Origin: G963675935 sp963719005
Lineage (GTDB): Bacteria; Planctomycetota; Planctomycetia; Pirellulales; Thermoguttaceae
Assembly: GCA_963719005.1 (NCBI GenBank)
Contig: CAVRAR010000003.1
Span: 186,001-250,000, forward strand
Reading direction: 5' to 3'
DNA: 64,000 nucleotides
Numbering within the stretch: the stretch's first letter is position 1; every line of letters begins with the position of its first letter. Below are positions 36,491 through 44,695 of this stretch, piece after piece. The notes under the pieces were generated by a model. The model did no database searches and was not told the origin of the DNA. It saw nothing but the letters and a program-made list of their open reading frames with translations. Position numbers and translations under genes: made by a program.

Positions 36491-39400
36491 ATGAAGGCTT
36501 CTCACACATCTCTTTTGTCTTTCGTCGCGGTTCTGCTTGTGGCCGGAGGGATAATGTCCCAGAGCGCCGTCGCAGATGATTTCAATTGGGAGAACATCAG
36601 CGGCCAGAATTGGTGCTCGCCGATCAAAGATCAAGAATCGACCGGGGCTTGCTGGGACTTCGCCACCTGCGGTGCCCTCGAAGAGAAGTACATGCTTACC
36701 CGAAACGACAATACGTTTAAGCCGGATATTTCCGAACAGCAGATGGTCTGCGACGGAAGCTGCGGTAACGACGAGAGCGGCTACCAAGACAAAGCGATGT
36801 CCTACTTGACCACCAGTGGCGTCGTTTCGGAAAGTGAATTGCCGTTCACTTACTCGGATACGTCGCCGAACTGGCCCTTGGCCACCGGATGGCAAAACCG
36901 CGCCTGGAAGGCCACCGCCAATACGCAACACCTCGGGACAGATATAGCTACGATAAAAGCCGATTTGAAGGCATACGGCCCTTTGGTCTTGTTCATGCAG
37001 GCGGATAACGATTGGTATATCCCCTCGCCGGGCACTTATCGCGGCAACCACTCGATCCAGATTGTCGGTTATCACGATGACGTCAATGTCCCCGGTGGCG
37101 GTTATTGGATCATCAAGAACAGTTGGGGGACGGGCTGGAACACCGGCGGGCCGACCTACGTCAACGACGGCTACGGCGCCGTTGACTATGCGGCCCGTCC
37201 GCAGGCCGCCAGCGACATCGACGCGTTTAGCGGCGCCGCCTATTACACCGGCGCGATGAAGACCGTGACCTGGACCGGCACCGGCTCGAACGGCCCGACC
37301 TGGACGACCACAATCGGGTCTGGCTACTATAATTTCTCCGACAATGCGAGATGGGTGAATCAAGAAACCTGGGCCACCTTCGACAACAGCGCCAGCAATC
37401 GAACCGTCTCCATCATTAACACCGTCATTGCCCACCAGTTGACCTTCGGCACCGTGACCACCGGCACGGGCAATTACACGTTGAACAACGGCAGCGGCGG
37501 CTCGTTGACGGTCACGGCGGGGGGCATCCAGGCGAACGAGAGCGCCACGATCAACGTGCCGGTGACGGTCGGCGCCCCGCAAACGTGGACTACCGCCAGC
37601 GGCAAGACGCTCAACGTCAGCGGCGCGCTCCATACCATCATCAGCAATTTGACGATTGACGGCGCCGGCACTACGATCATCGGCGGGCCGATCGACGGCG
37701 GCGGCATCCTCAACACCGTGGGCGGCGACGCGCCGGGCAACCTGATCAAGACCGGCACGGGCACGCTCACCTTGAGCGGCGCCACCTCGAATTACCCCGC
37801 CACGATTACCGTGAGCGCCGGTATGCTCAGTCTCGCGCCGGTCAACGGCACGACCGCCACCTACACCGGCGCGATTTTGGGCAACGGCGCACTGCAAAAG
37901 AACGATCAGGGCACCGTCGTGCTCAGCGTGACCAACCCCAATTTCGGCGGCACTATCGCGGTCAACCAGGGGCAGTTGACTATCAACACCGCCCAGGCGC
38001 TGGGCACCGCCACGGCCGCCGTGGCAATCAGCGGCGGGCAACTCAATGTCAACTACGCCGGCACGACCGCCAGATCGTTTACCATCAGCAGCAGCGGCAT
38101 TTTGAATCAGATGACCGGCAGCGGCACGTATAGCGGCACCGTCAGTTGCACCGGCGCGGCCGAGGTCCGCAGTACCGGCGGTTCGATGACGCTTAACAAC
38201 GGGATCAGCGGAAGCATGGGCGGCGGTGCGTTAACGATCAACGGCGTCAGCAGCAATACCATTACCTTGACGGGCAACCTCAGCGTTAGCGGCAATTCGG
38301 GCGTGACGTTTTCCAACGGCACGACGGTCCTAAGCGGCAGCGCAAACTCCTGGGCGGGCGTCGCAACGATCACCAATGGAACCCTGACACCGACGAAGGC
38401 CACCAACCTGCCGAGTACGGCCACCTTTACGCTTAACAGCGGTACGTTGAACTTGAACAGCTATTCGCAGTCGATCGCCGGCATCACGAGCCTTGTCCCC
38501 GCGTCCGACCTGGTGACCAGCTCGGGAGCCTGCACGCTGACCGTGTCGCCGACGTCCGACACGACGTACGCCGGGCAGCTTAGCGGCCCGATCAATTTGA
38601 CGAAGAGCGGCTCGTCGAAATTCATACTTTCCGGCAACAACAATCTCGGCGCGTCGGTCACCACGACGATCAGCGCCGGCACGCTGCAAATCGGCGGCGG
38701 CGGGACGACCGGCACGCTGCAAGGCAACGTTACCGACAGCGGCGTCCTGGCTTTTGCGCGTTCCGATAACGTGACTTTCGCTGGGACCATATCGGGGGCG
38801 TCGGGCAGTCTCGCGCAGCAAGGCCCCGGCACACTGGCGCTCACCGCCACGAACACGTACGGCGGCGGGACGACGATCAACGGCGGCACGTTGCAGATCG
38901 GCGCCGGCGGCACCGTTGGAAGTATTACTGGAAACGTGGCGATCAGCAGCGGCACGCTGGCGTTCTCCCGCTCCGACGATGTAAGTTTCGGCGGCAACAT
39001 CTCCGGCGCCGCCGGCAGCCTTGTCAAGCAGGGAACGAACGCGTTGACGCTGACCGGATCGAACACGTACGGCGGCGGGACGACGATCAACGGCGGCACG
39101 TTGCAGATCGGCGCCGGCGGCACGTCGGGGGGCATTGCCGGAAACGTGGCGATCAACAGCGGCACGCTGGCCTTCTCGCGTTCCGATAACGTGACTTTCG
39201 GCGGCAACATTTCCGGTTGTCCGGGCAGCCTCGTCAAGCAGGGTGCTAACGCGCTGACGCTGACCGGCACGAACACCTACTGCGGCGGAACGATTATCAA
39301 TGGCGGCACGCTACAGATCGGCGGCGGCGGCACGTCGGGGAGCATTGCGGGAGCCGTGACCGTCAACAGTGGCACGTTGGCCTTCTACCGTTCCGACGAC

Positions 39401-40066
39401 ACGAGTTTCAGCGGCAATATCGGCGGTGGCGGCGGGGTGATCAAGTACGGCACGAACTGCCTGAATCTCTCGGGGACGAACAATTATGCCGGTCGAACGA
39501 TCGTGGCGGGCGGGACGCTCGAACTGGCGCCCAGCGCCCAGAACTGCGTATTGAACCTTGGCGGCGCCGACCTCCAAGCGGGCAAGATCGTTTTTGACTA
39601 TGCAGGCGGCGCCGACCCGGCGACGACGATTCAGGGCATGCTAAGCGCCAGTTACGACAACGGCCTTTGGGACGTCGGCCAGTTCAAGGACACGACGGCC
39701 ACGGCGACCGGACTGACGCTGGGGTGTTTGGACAACCCGTCGACGCAAACGGTGACCGTAATGGCCACGTATCCGGGCGACTTCAACCTCGACGGCGTAG
39801 TGGATAGTCAAGACAAGAGCATTTGGTTTGCAAACGCTTTCAGTGGCACAACGTGGCAGCAGGGTGACGCGAACCACGACGGCGTGGTTGACGGGCTGGA
39901 TCGAGACCTCTGGATCGCGCACGCCGGCTTAACGGCGCCGACCAACGGCATGTTGCCCTCCTCCTCCTCCGCCATGTCACCCGTACCCGAGCCCGGAACG
40001 CTGGCCTTGTTGGCCGCTGGGTTGATCGGCCTGCTGGTTTACAACTGGAGAAGAAACAAGGAGTAG
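36491..40066 (+). CDS. Secreted papain-like protease with beta-strand repeats, dockerin-like module and PEP-CTERM
   Basis: Intact, 1191 residues. Signal peptide MKASHTSLLSFVAVLLVAGG, then a C1A papain-like domain: Gln48 and Cys54 in KDQESTGACWDF, His187 in NHSIQIVGYHDD, Asn210 in YWIIKNSWGTGW, the complete catalytic set. From about residue 250 the rest is beta-strand repeats of the autotransporter-associated type, with three nearly identical 70-residue units (NTYGGGTTINGGTLQIG). A dockerin-like pair (GDFNLDGVVDSQDKSIW and GDANHDGVVDGLDRDLW) follows, and then PVPEPGTLALLAAGLIGLLV with a basic tail, a PEP-CTERM signal for exosortase sorting. Probably a surface-anchored or released protease. A tandem paralogue follows. 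Confidence 0.88.
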   Translation: MKASHTSLLSFVAVLLVAGGIMSQSAVADDFNWENISGQNWCSPIKDQESTGACWDFATCGALEEKYMLTRNDNTFKPDISEQQMVCDGSCGNDESGYQDKAMSYLTTSGVVSESELPFTYSDTSPNWPLATGWQNRAWKATANTQHLGTDIATIKADLKAYGPLVLFMQADNDWYIPSPGTYRGNHSIQIVGYHDDVNVPGGGYWIIKNSWGTGWNTGGPTYVNDGYGAVDYAARPQAASDIDAFSGAAYYTGAMKTVTWTGTGSNGPTWTTTIGSGYYNFSDNARWVNQETWATFDNSASNRTVSIINTVIAHQLTFGTVTTGTGNYTLNNGSGGSLTVTAGGIQANESATINVPVTVGAPQTWTTASGKTLNVSGALHTIISNLTIDGAGTTIIGGPIDGGGILNTVGGDAPGNLIKTGTGTLTLSGATSNYPATITVSAGMLSLAPVNGTTATYTGAILGNGALQKNDQGTVVLSVTNPNFGGTIAVNQGQLTINTAQALGTATAAVAISGGQLNVNYAGTTARSFTISSSGILNQMTGSGTYSGTVSCTGAAEVRSTGGSMTLNNGISGSMGGGALTINGVSSNTITLTGNLSVSGNSGVTFSNGTTVLSGSANSWAGVATITNGTLTPTKATNLPSTATFTLNSGTLNLNSYSQSIAGITSLVPASDLVTSSGACTLTVSPTSDTTYAGQLSGPINLTKSGSSKFILSGNNNLGASVTTTISAGTLQIGGGGTTGTLQGNVTDSGVLAFARSDNVTFAGTISGASGSLAQQGPGTLALTATNTYGGGTTINGGTLQIGAGGTVGSITGNVAISSGTLAFSRSDDVSFGGNISGAAGSLVKQGTNALTLTGSNTYGGGTTINGGTLQIGAGGTSGGIAGNVAINSGTLAFSRSDNVTFGGNISGCPGSLVKQGANALTLTGTNTYCGGTIINGGTLQIGGGGTSGSIAGAVTVNSGTLAFYRSDDTSFSGNIGGGGGVIKYGTNCLNLSGTNNYAGRTIVAGGTLELAPSAQNCVLNLGGADLQAGKIVFDYAGGADPATTIQGMLSASYDNGLWDVGQFKDTTATATGLTLGCLDNPSTQTVTVMATYPGDFNLDGVVDSQDKSIWFANAFSGTTWQQGDANHDGVVDGLDRDLWIAHAGLTAPTNGMLPSSSSAMSPVPEPGTLALLAAGLIGLLVYNWRRNKE
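38851..39480 (+). repeat. Three 210-bp coding repeats (beta-strand repeat units)
   Basis: Units begin at GAACACGTAC (38851, 39061) and GAACACCTAC (39271), exactly 210 bases apart. The paralogue downstream has two such units, so copy number differs between the two genes. Confidence 0.85.
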
Positions 40067-40452
40067 TATCTGGCATAGCTTCTGCGCCGTTGGCGTCAGT
40101 GTTCTTCCAAGTTACCGTTGGACTCTTGCAGACTCGTCCCCTCCCCCTTTGGAAGAGGGGTTGGGGATGGGGCTTGGGGAAACACGCGGATGATATGGCA
40201 AAGCTCTTTCCGATTATCAGCCCTCGCCCTAGTCCTCTTCCGGAAGGAGAGCGGATTTCGAATCGGCGTTCAAGAGTTCAATTACAGATCAATTAGATGT
40301 CCTTACGTGAAGGCAGCGATCATCCGTCTTCGATGGACGCGAGCGGATGCGTCGATTGATGGCGTGCTCTCGAGCGTTTCGTACCGTCGTTGTTGCCGAT
40401 CACAATAGGACGTTCTTTCTTACTGCCGACTTTTTCCATTGGAGCATCAGTT
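40067..40452. other. Intergenic region with an inverted repeat of CTTCC/GGAAG type
   Basis: A 386-base gap between the paralogues. CTCCCCCTTTGGAAGAGGGG (from 40141) and, in reverse sense, AGTCCTCTTCCGGAAGGAG (40231-40249) are related arms of a dispersed-looking imperfect inverted repeat. No gene or clear promoter is seen. Confidence 0.5.
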
Positions 40453-43400
40453 ATGCGCAGTTGCGGAATTACCCGTTGTGGAAGGTTCATGCTGCTTGCG
40501 TGGTTGGCGTCGGGCACTTTCTTCTCGGTTCGGCCGGTCTCCGCCGATAGCTTCGATTGGCGGAGCGTCAACGGGCTGAACTGGAACACGCCGGCGAAAA
40601 GCCAGTTTGGCGGGACATGCTGGGATTTTGGGCCGAGCGGGGCGCTCGAGGCAAAGTGCAAATTGACCCGCAACGATTCTTCCTACGATCCCGACGTTTC
40701 CGAGCAGCAGAATTGTTGGGAGACGAGCCCTGACATGGGCTCAACCGCCGGCGGTGGCGGGTTTGACTTGATACTGAACTATTTCGCAACGCACGGCGAT
40801 GTCTCCGAGAGTGCCTGCCCGGTGGAATCCAATTCCGTCTATTGGGATACTCCGTCGCCCAGCGATCCTTGGCCCTTGTCCAAGATCTATCCCTCGCCCG
40901 ATAGTTGGACCAATCATGTCTGGAAGTCTTCGGGGTATCAGTCCGTTTCCGTCGCAAATCTGAAAAGCATGATCAAGAGCACCGGCCCCCTGGTCATCGG
41001 CTTCAATGCCAGCGACATGTACTCGTCCGTGGCCGATCTAAAAGCGAATTATCAGGCTCAACCCGTTACGGACGACCATTCCGTCTCCCTTGAGGGTTTT
41101 TGCGACGACCTCACCTGTCCGACCGGCGGATATTGGATCGTCAAGAATAGCTGGGGTACCGGCGGCGGCGAGAACGGTTTCTATTACGTGCCGTACAACA
41201 GTTCTATTGAAGGAATGGCACACCTCTATGCCATTACCGGCCCCGTGTATTACACCGGCGCGATGAAGTCGGTGACCTGGACCGGCACCGGCTCGAACGG
41301 CCCGACCTGGACGACCGTAATCGGGTCTGGCTACTACAATTTCTCCGACAATGCGAGATGGGTGAATCAAGAAACCTGGGCCACCTTCGACGGCAGCGCC
41401 AGCAATCGAACCGTCTCCATCATTAACACCGTCATTGCCCACCAGTTGACCTTCGGCACCGTGACCACCGGCACGGGCAATTACACGTTGAACAACGGCA
41501 GCGGCGGCTCGTTGACGGTCACGGCGGGGGGCATCCAGGCGAACGAGAGCGCCACGATCAACGTGCCGGTCACCATCGGCGCCCCGCAAACGTGGACTAC
41601 CGCCAGCGGCAAGACCCTCAACGTCAGCGGCGCGCTCCATACCATCATCAGCAATTTGACGATTGACGGCGGCGGCACTACGATCATCGGCGGGCCGATC
41701 GACGGCGGCGGCATCCTCAACACCGTTAGTGGCAACGCGCCGGGCAACCTGATCAAGAACGGCGCCGGCACGCTCACCCTAAGCGGCGCCACCTCGAATT
41801 ACCCCGCCACAATCACCGTGAACGCCGGGCTGCTAAGTTTGGCGCCGCCCAGCGGTATCACCGCCACCTACGGCGGCACCTTTACCGGCAACGGCGCGCT
41901 GCAGAAGAACGACCAGGGCGCCGTCGTGCTCGGCGGGGCCAATCCCAATTTCGGCGGCAGCGTCGCGATCAATCAGGGGCAGTTGACCATCAACGCCGCC
42001 CTGGCGCTGGGCACCGCCACGAGCGCCGTGGCGATCGGCGGCGGGCAACTCAATGTCAACTACGCCGGCACGACCGCCAGGTCGTTTACCATCAGCGGCG
42101 GCGGCATCTTGAACCAGATGACGGGAAACGGCACGTGTAGCGGCACCGTCACTTGCAGCGGCGCGGCCGAAATCCGCAGCAGCGGCGGTTCGATGACGCT
42201 GAACAATGGGATCAGCGGAAGCATGGGCAGCGGCGCGTTGACGATCAACGGCGTCAGCAGCAATACCATTACCTTGACGGGCAACCTCAGCGTTAGCGGC
42301 AATTCGGGCGTGACGTTTTCCAACGGCACGACGGTTTTAAGCGGCAGCGCAAACTCCTGGGCGGGCGGAGCAACGATCGCCAACGGCGCCGTCAAGCCGA
42401 CGAAAGCCAACAACCTGCCCAGCGCAAGCACCTTCACGCTCAACGCCGGCACGCTGAACTTGAACGGCTATTCGCAGTCGATCGCCGGCCTCACGAGCCT
42501 CGTGCCGGCGTCCGACCTGGTGACCAGCTCGGGAGCCTGCACGTTGACCGTGTCGCCGACGTCCGACACGACGTACGCCGGTCAGCTTAGCGGCTCGATC
42601 AGTTTGACGAAGAGCGGCTCGTCGAAATTCATACTTTCCGGCAACAACAACCTGAGCGCGTCGGTCACCACGACGATCGGCGGCGGCACGCTGCAAATCG
42701 GCGGCGGCGGGACGACCGGCACGCTGCAAGGCAACGTTACCGACAACAGCGTGCTGGCTTTCGCGCGTTCCGATGGTGTGACTTTCGCCGGAACCATATC
42801 CGGGGCGTCGGGCAGCTTGGTGCAGCAGGGCCCCGGCGGTTTGACGCTGACCGGCACGAACAACTACGGCGGCGGAACGACGATCAACGGCGGCACGTTG
42901 ACGATCGGCGGCGGCGGCGCGTCGGGAAGTATTGCCGGAAACGTGGCGATCAGCAGCGGCACGCTGGCCTTCTCGCGTTCCGACAATGTAAGCTTCGGCG
43001 GCAACATCTCCGGCGCCGCCGGCAGTTTTGTCAAGCAGGGAACGAACGCGCTGACGCTCACCGGCACAAACACCTATGGCGGCGGAACGACGATCAACGG
43101 CGGCACGTTGACGATCGGCGCCGGCGGCGCGTCGGGGAGCATTGCCGGAAATGTGACGATCAGCAGCGGCACGTTGGCCTTCTACCGTTCCGACGACACG
43201 AGTTTCGGCGGCAATATCGGCGGCAACGGCGGGCTGATCAAATACGGCACGAACCGCCTGAGTCTCTCGGGGGCGAACAATTACGCCGGCCGCACGATCG
43301 TGGCGGGCGGGACGCTCGAACTGGGGCTAAGCGCCCAGAACTGCATATTGAACCTTGGCGGCGCCGACATCCAGGCGGGCAAGATCGTTTTTGACTACGC

Positions 43401-43860
43401 CGGCGGCGCCGACCCGGTGGCGACGATCCAGGGCTTGCTAAACGCCAGTTACGACAACGGCCAGTGGGACGTCGGCCAGTTGCGGGACACGACGGCGACG
43501 GCGATGGGGCTGACGCTAGGGTGTTTGGACAACCTGGCGACGCACACGGTGACCGTAATGGCCACGTATCCGGGCGATTTCAACCTGGACGGTGTGGTGG
43601 ACAATCTCGACCGGTCGATTTGGACTGCCAACGCCTTCAGTGGCACGACGTGGCAGCAGGGCGATGCGAATCGGGACGGCCGGGTTGACGGTCTGGACCG
43701 AGACCTGATGATCGTGAATACCGGTTCAATGGCGCCGACCAGCAGCATGTTGCCCGCCTCCTCCGCCGCCATGTCCCCGGTGCCCGAGCCCGGAACGCTG
43801 GCGCTGTTGGCCGCCGGCCTGCTTGGGCTGTTGGTTTACGGCCTGAGAAGGCGAAAGTAA
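40453..43860 (+). CDS. Second papain-like protease with beta-strand repeats, dockerin-like module and PEP-CTERM
   Basis: Intact, 1135 residues; start ATG 40453 (MRSCGITRCGRFMLLAWLAS, a signal peptide). The protease domain keeps Cys56 in SQFGGTCWDF, His209 in DDHSVSLEGF and Asn232 in YWIVKNSWGTGG, but the Gln-to-Cys spacing is one residue shorter than in the first copy and the domain is otherwise quite different. From YYTGAMKSVTWTGTGSNGPT on, the sequence is almost the same as the first copy at DNA level, with two rather than three 70-residue units. It ends with a dockerin-like pair (GDFNLDGVVDNLDRSIW) and PVPEPGTLALLAAGLLGLLV. Same tail, different protease: the two probably cut different targets but are sorted alike. 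Confidence 0.88.
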   Translation: MRSCGITRCGRFMLLAWLASGTFFSVRPVSADSFDWRSVNGLNWNTPAKSQFGGTCWDFGPSGALEAKCKLTRNDSSYDPDVSEQQNCWETSPDMGSTAGGGGFDLILNYFATHGDVSESACPVESNSVYWDTPSPSDPWPLSKIYPSPDSWTNHVWKSSGYQSVSVANLKSMIKSTGPLVIGFNASDMYSSVADLKANYQAQPVTDDHSVSLEGFCDDLTCPTGGYWIVKNSWGTGGGENGFYYVPYNSSIEGMAHLYAITGPVYYTGAMKSVTWTGTGSNGPTWTTVIGSGYYNFSDNARWVNQETWATFDGSASNRTVSIINTVIAHQLTFGTVTTGTGNYTLNNGSGGSLTVTAGGIQANESATINVPVTIGAPQTWTTASGKTLNVSGALHTIISNLTIDGGGTTIIGGPIDGGGILNTVSGNAPGNLIKNGAGTLTLSGATSNYPATITVNAGLLSLAPPSGITATYGGTFTGNGALQKNDQGAVVLGGANPNFGGSVAINQGQLTINAALALGTATSAVAIGGGQLNVNYAGTTARSFTISGGGILNQMTGNGTCSGTVTCSGAAEIRSSGGSMTLNNGISGSMGSGALTINGVSSNTITLTGNLSVSGNSGVTFSNGTTVLSGSANSWAGGATIANGAVKPTKANNLPSASTFTLNAGTLNLNGYSQSIAGLTSLVPASDLVTSSGACTLTVSPTSDTTYAGQLSGSISLTKSGSSKFILSGNNNLSASVTTTIGGGTLQIGGGGTTGTLQGNVTDNSVLAFARSDGVTFAGTISGASGSLVQQGPGGLTLTGTNNYGGGTTINGGTLTIGGGGASGSIAGNVAISSGTLAFSRSDNVSFGGNISGAAGSFVKQGTNALTLTGTNTYGGGTTINGGTLTIGAGGASGSIAGNVTISSGTLAFYRSDDTSFGGNIGGNGGLIKYGTNRLSLSGANNYAGRTIVAGGTLELGLSAQNCILNLGGADIQAGKIVFDYAGGADPVATIQGLLNASYDNGQWDVGQLRDTTATAMGLTLGCLDNLATHTVTVMATYPGDFNLDGVVDNLDRSIWTANAFSGTTWQQGDANRDGRVDGLDRDLMIVNTGSMAPTSSMLPASSAAMSPVPEPGTLALLAAGLLGLLVYGLRRRK

Positions 43861-44133
43861 GACGGCAGCGGGGGAAGCAGCGCGTTTTCCCGCATTTTGG
43901 GCCAATGTTTCCAAGGGTACGCCAGTCCGTTTCATCTCTCTTCTAGACCTTCCGACCAGTCTTTCGTGATCGGGGCTCTGCGGCAAGGAAGCGGGAGCAC
44001 CCTGTCGCCGCTTCTTGACCGTATATACCACGGTTCTCAGTCCGAGAGTAGCCGCAAGGGATGACCCTATATATTAGGGGACAGGATGACTCGCTCTTTC
44101 GGGAGAAACGGGAAAAAATTTTCACAAAGGTAC

Positions 44134-44161
44134 TTGTAATTTAAAATTCGTTCGCTATATT
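44134..44161 (+). promoter_or_regulatory. Upstream promoter of the duplicated pair
   Basis: TTGTAA (44134-44139), 16-base spacer, TATATT (44156-44161), preceded by CACAAAGG. The AT-rich block stands out from the GC-rich surroundings. Confidence 0.6.
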
Positions 44162-44560
44162 CGGTGATTGGTCTGGGTTGACGCTGTCGGCCTTGCGTGT
44201 CGCAGCGTACGCGGCAGGTCTCTCCGTCTGTTCGTTTACAGCCGGAAGAATCGTAAACGCAAGACGAAAGTCGTGGGAATTACGCCTCGCGGCGTATTTG
44301 GCGCGCACTCTCTATTCGGGTTGCCGCGGCGCTGAGTCTCTATTCCACGTTCTCCTTTCGGCCTTTTCTCGGCCGAACCCTTGCAGCAAAAAAACGGGGG
44401 AAGTGCTCTTTTCGTTCCGAGATCGTGCATAACGCTCCCCCTAGGGGACAACCGCCGCGAGCGATGACTCTATGGATTGTGGTGGAGTCTGGCCAGATCC
44501 TTCCGGGTCTTTCAGGAAAGAAGGGAATTTCCACAAAGGAAAAAAATTGCATTTAGCTAC

Positions 44561-44588
44561 TTGCAATTAAATTTCCGTCTGGTATATT
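44561..44588 (+). promoter_or_regulatory. Downstream promoter of the duplicated pair
   Basis: TTGCAA (44561-44566), 16-base spacer, TATATT (44583-44588), also preceded by CACAAAGG. It lies about 110 bases before the start of the giant protein. Confidence 0.62.
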
Positions 44589-44695
44589 CAGTGGTTAACT
44601 AGGGCGAGAGTATTGACTTTGACGGTTATGAGGATTCACAAACACCCTTCTTTTCCCGCAATTTTCCACCTTTTTCTTTCGTAAGGTTGACGCCG

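Larger units (their letters stand above)
43861..44695. other. Long AT-rich leader with a duplicated promoter module
   Basis: A gap of 835 bases. Two related blocks, about 44053-44180 and 44432-44610, share CTTTC(G/A)GGA, GGGAA, CACAAAGG and a promoter-like core. Between them are small hairpins TACGCC-TCGC-GGCGTA (about 44281-44296) and TTCGGCC-TTTTCTC-GGCCGAA (about 44355-44375). No gene is visible. An RNA leader or small RNA from the first promoter is possible. Confidence 0.6.

Noticed and set aside
35990..38041. A 683-codon open frame on the minus strand
   Set aside because: It is antisense to the protease/beta-repeat gene, crosses its signal peptide and protease domain, and has an Arg/Ala/Gly/Asp-rich composition without motifs. 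A similar shadow occurs opposite the paralogue.
38851..39480. CRISPR-like or satellite array
   Set aside because: 210-base units encode beta-strand repeats in an intact frame; there are no spacers.
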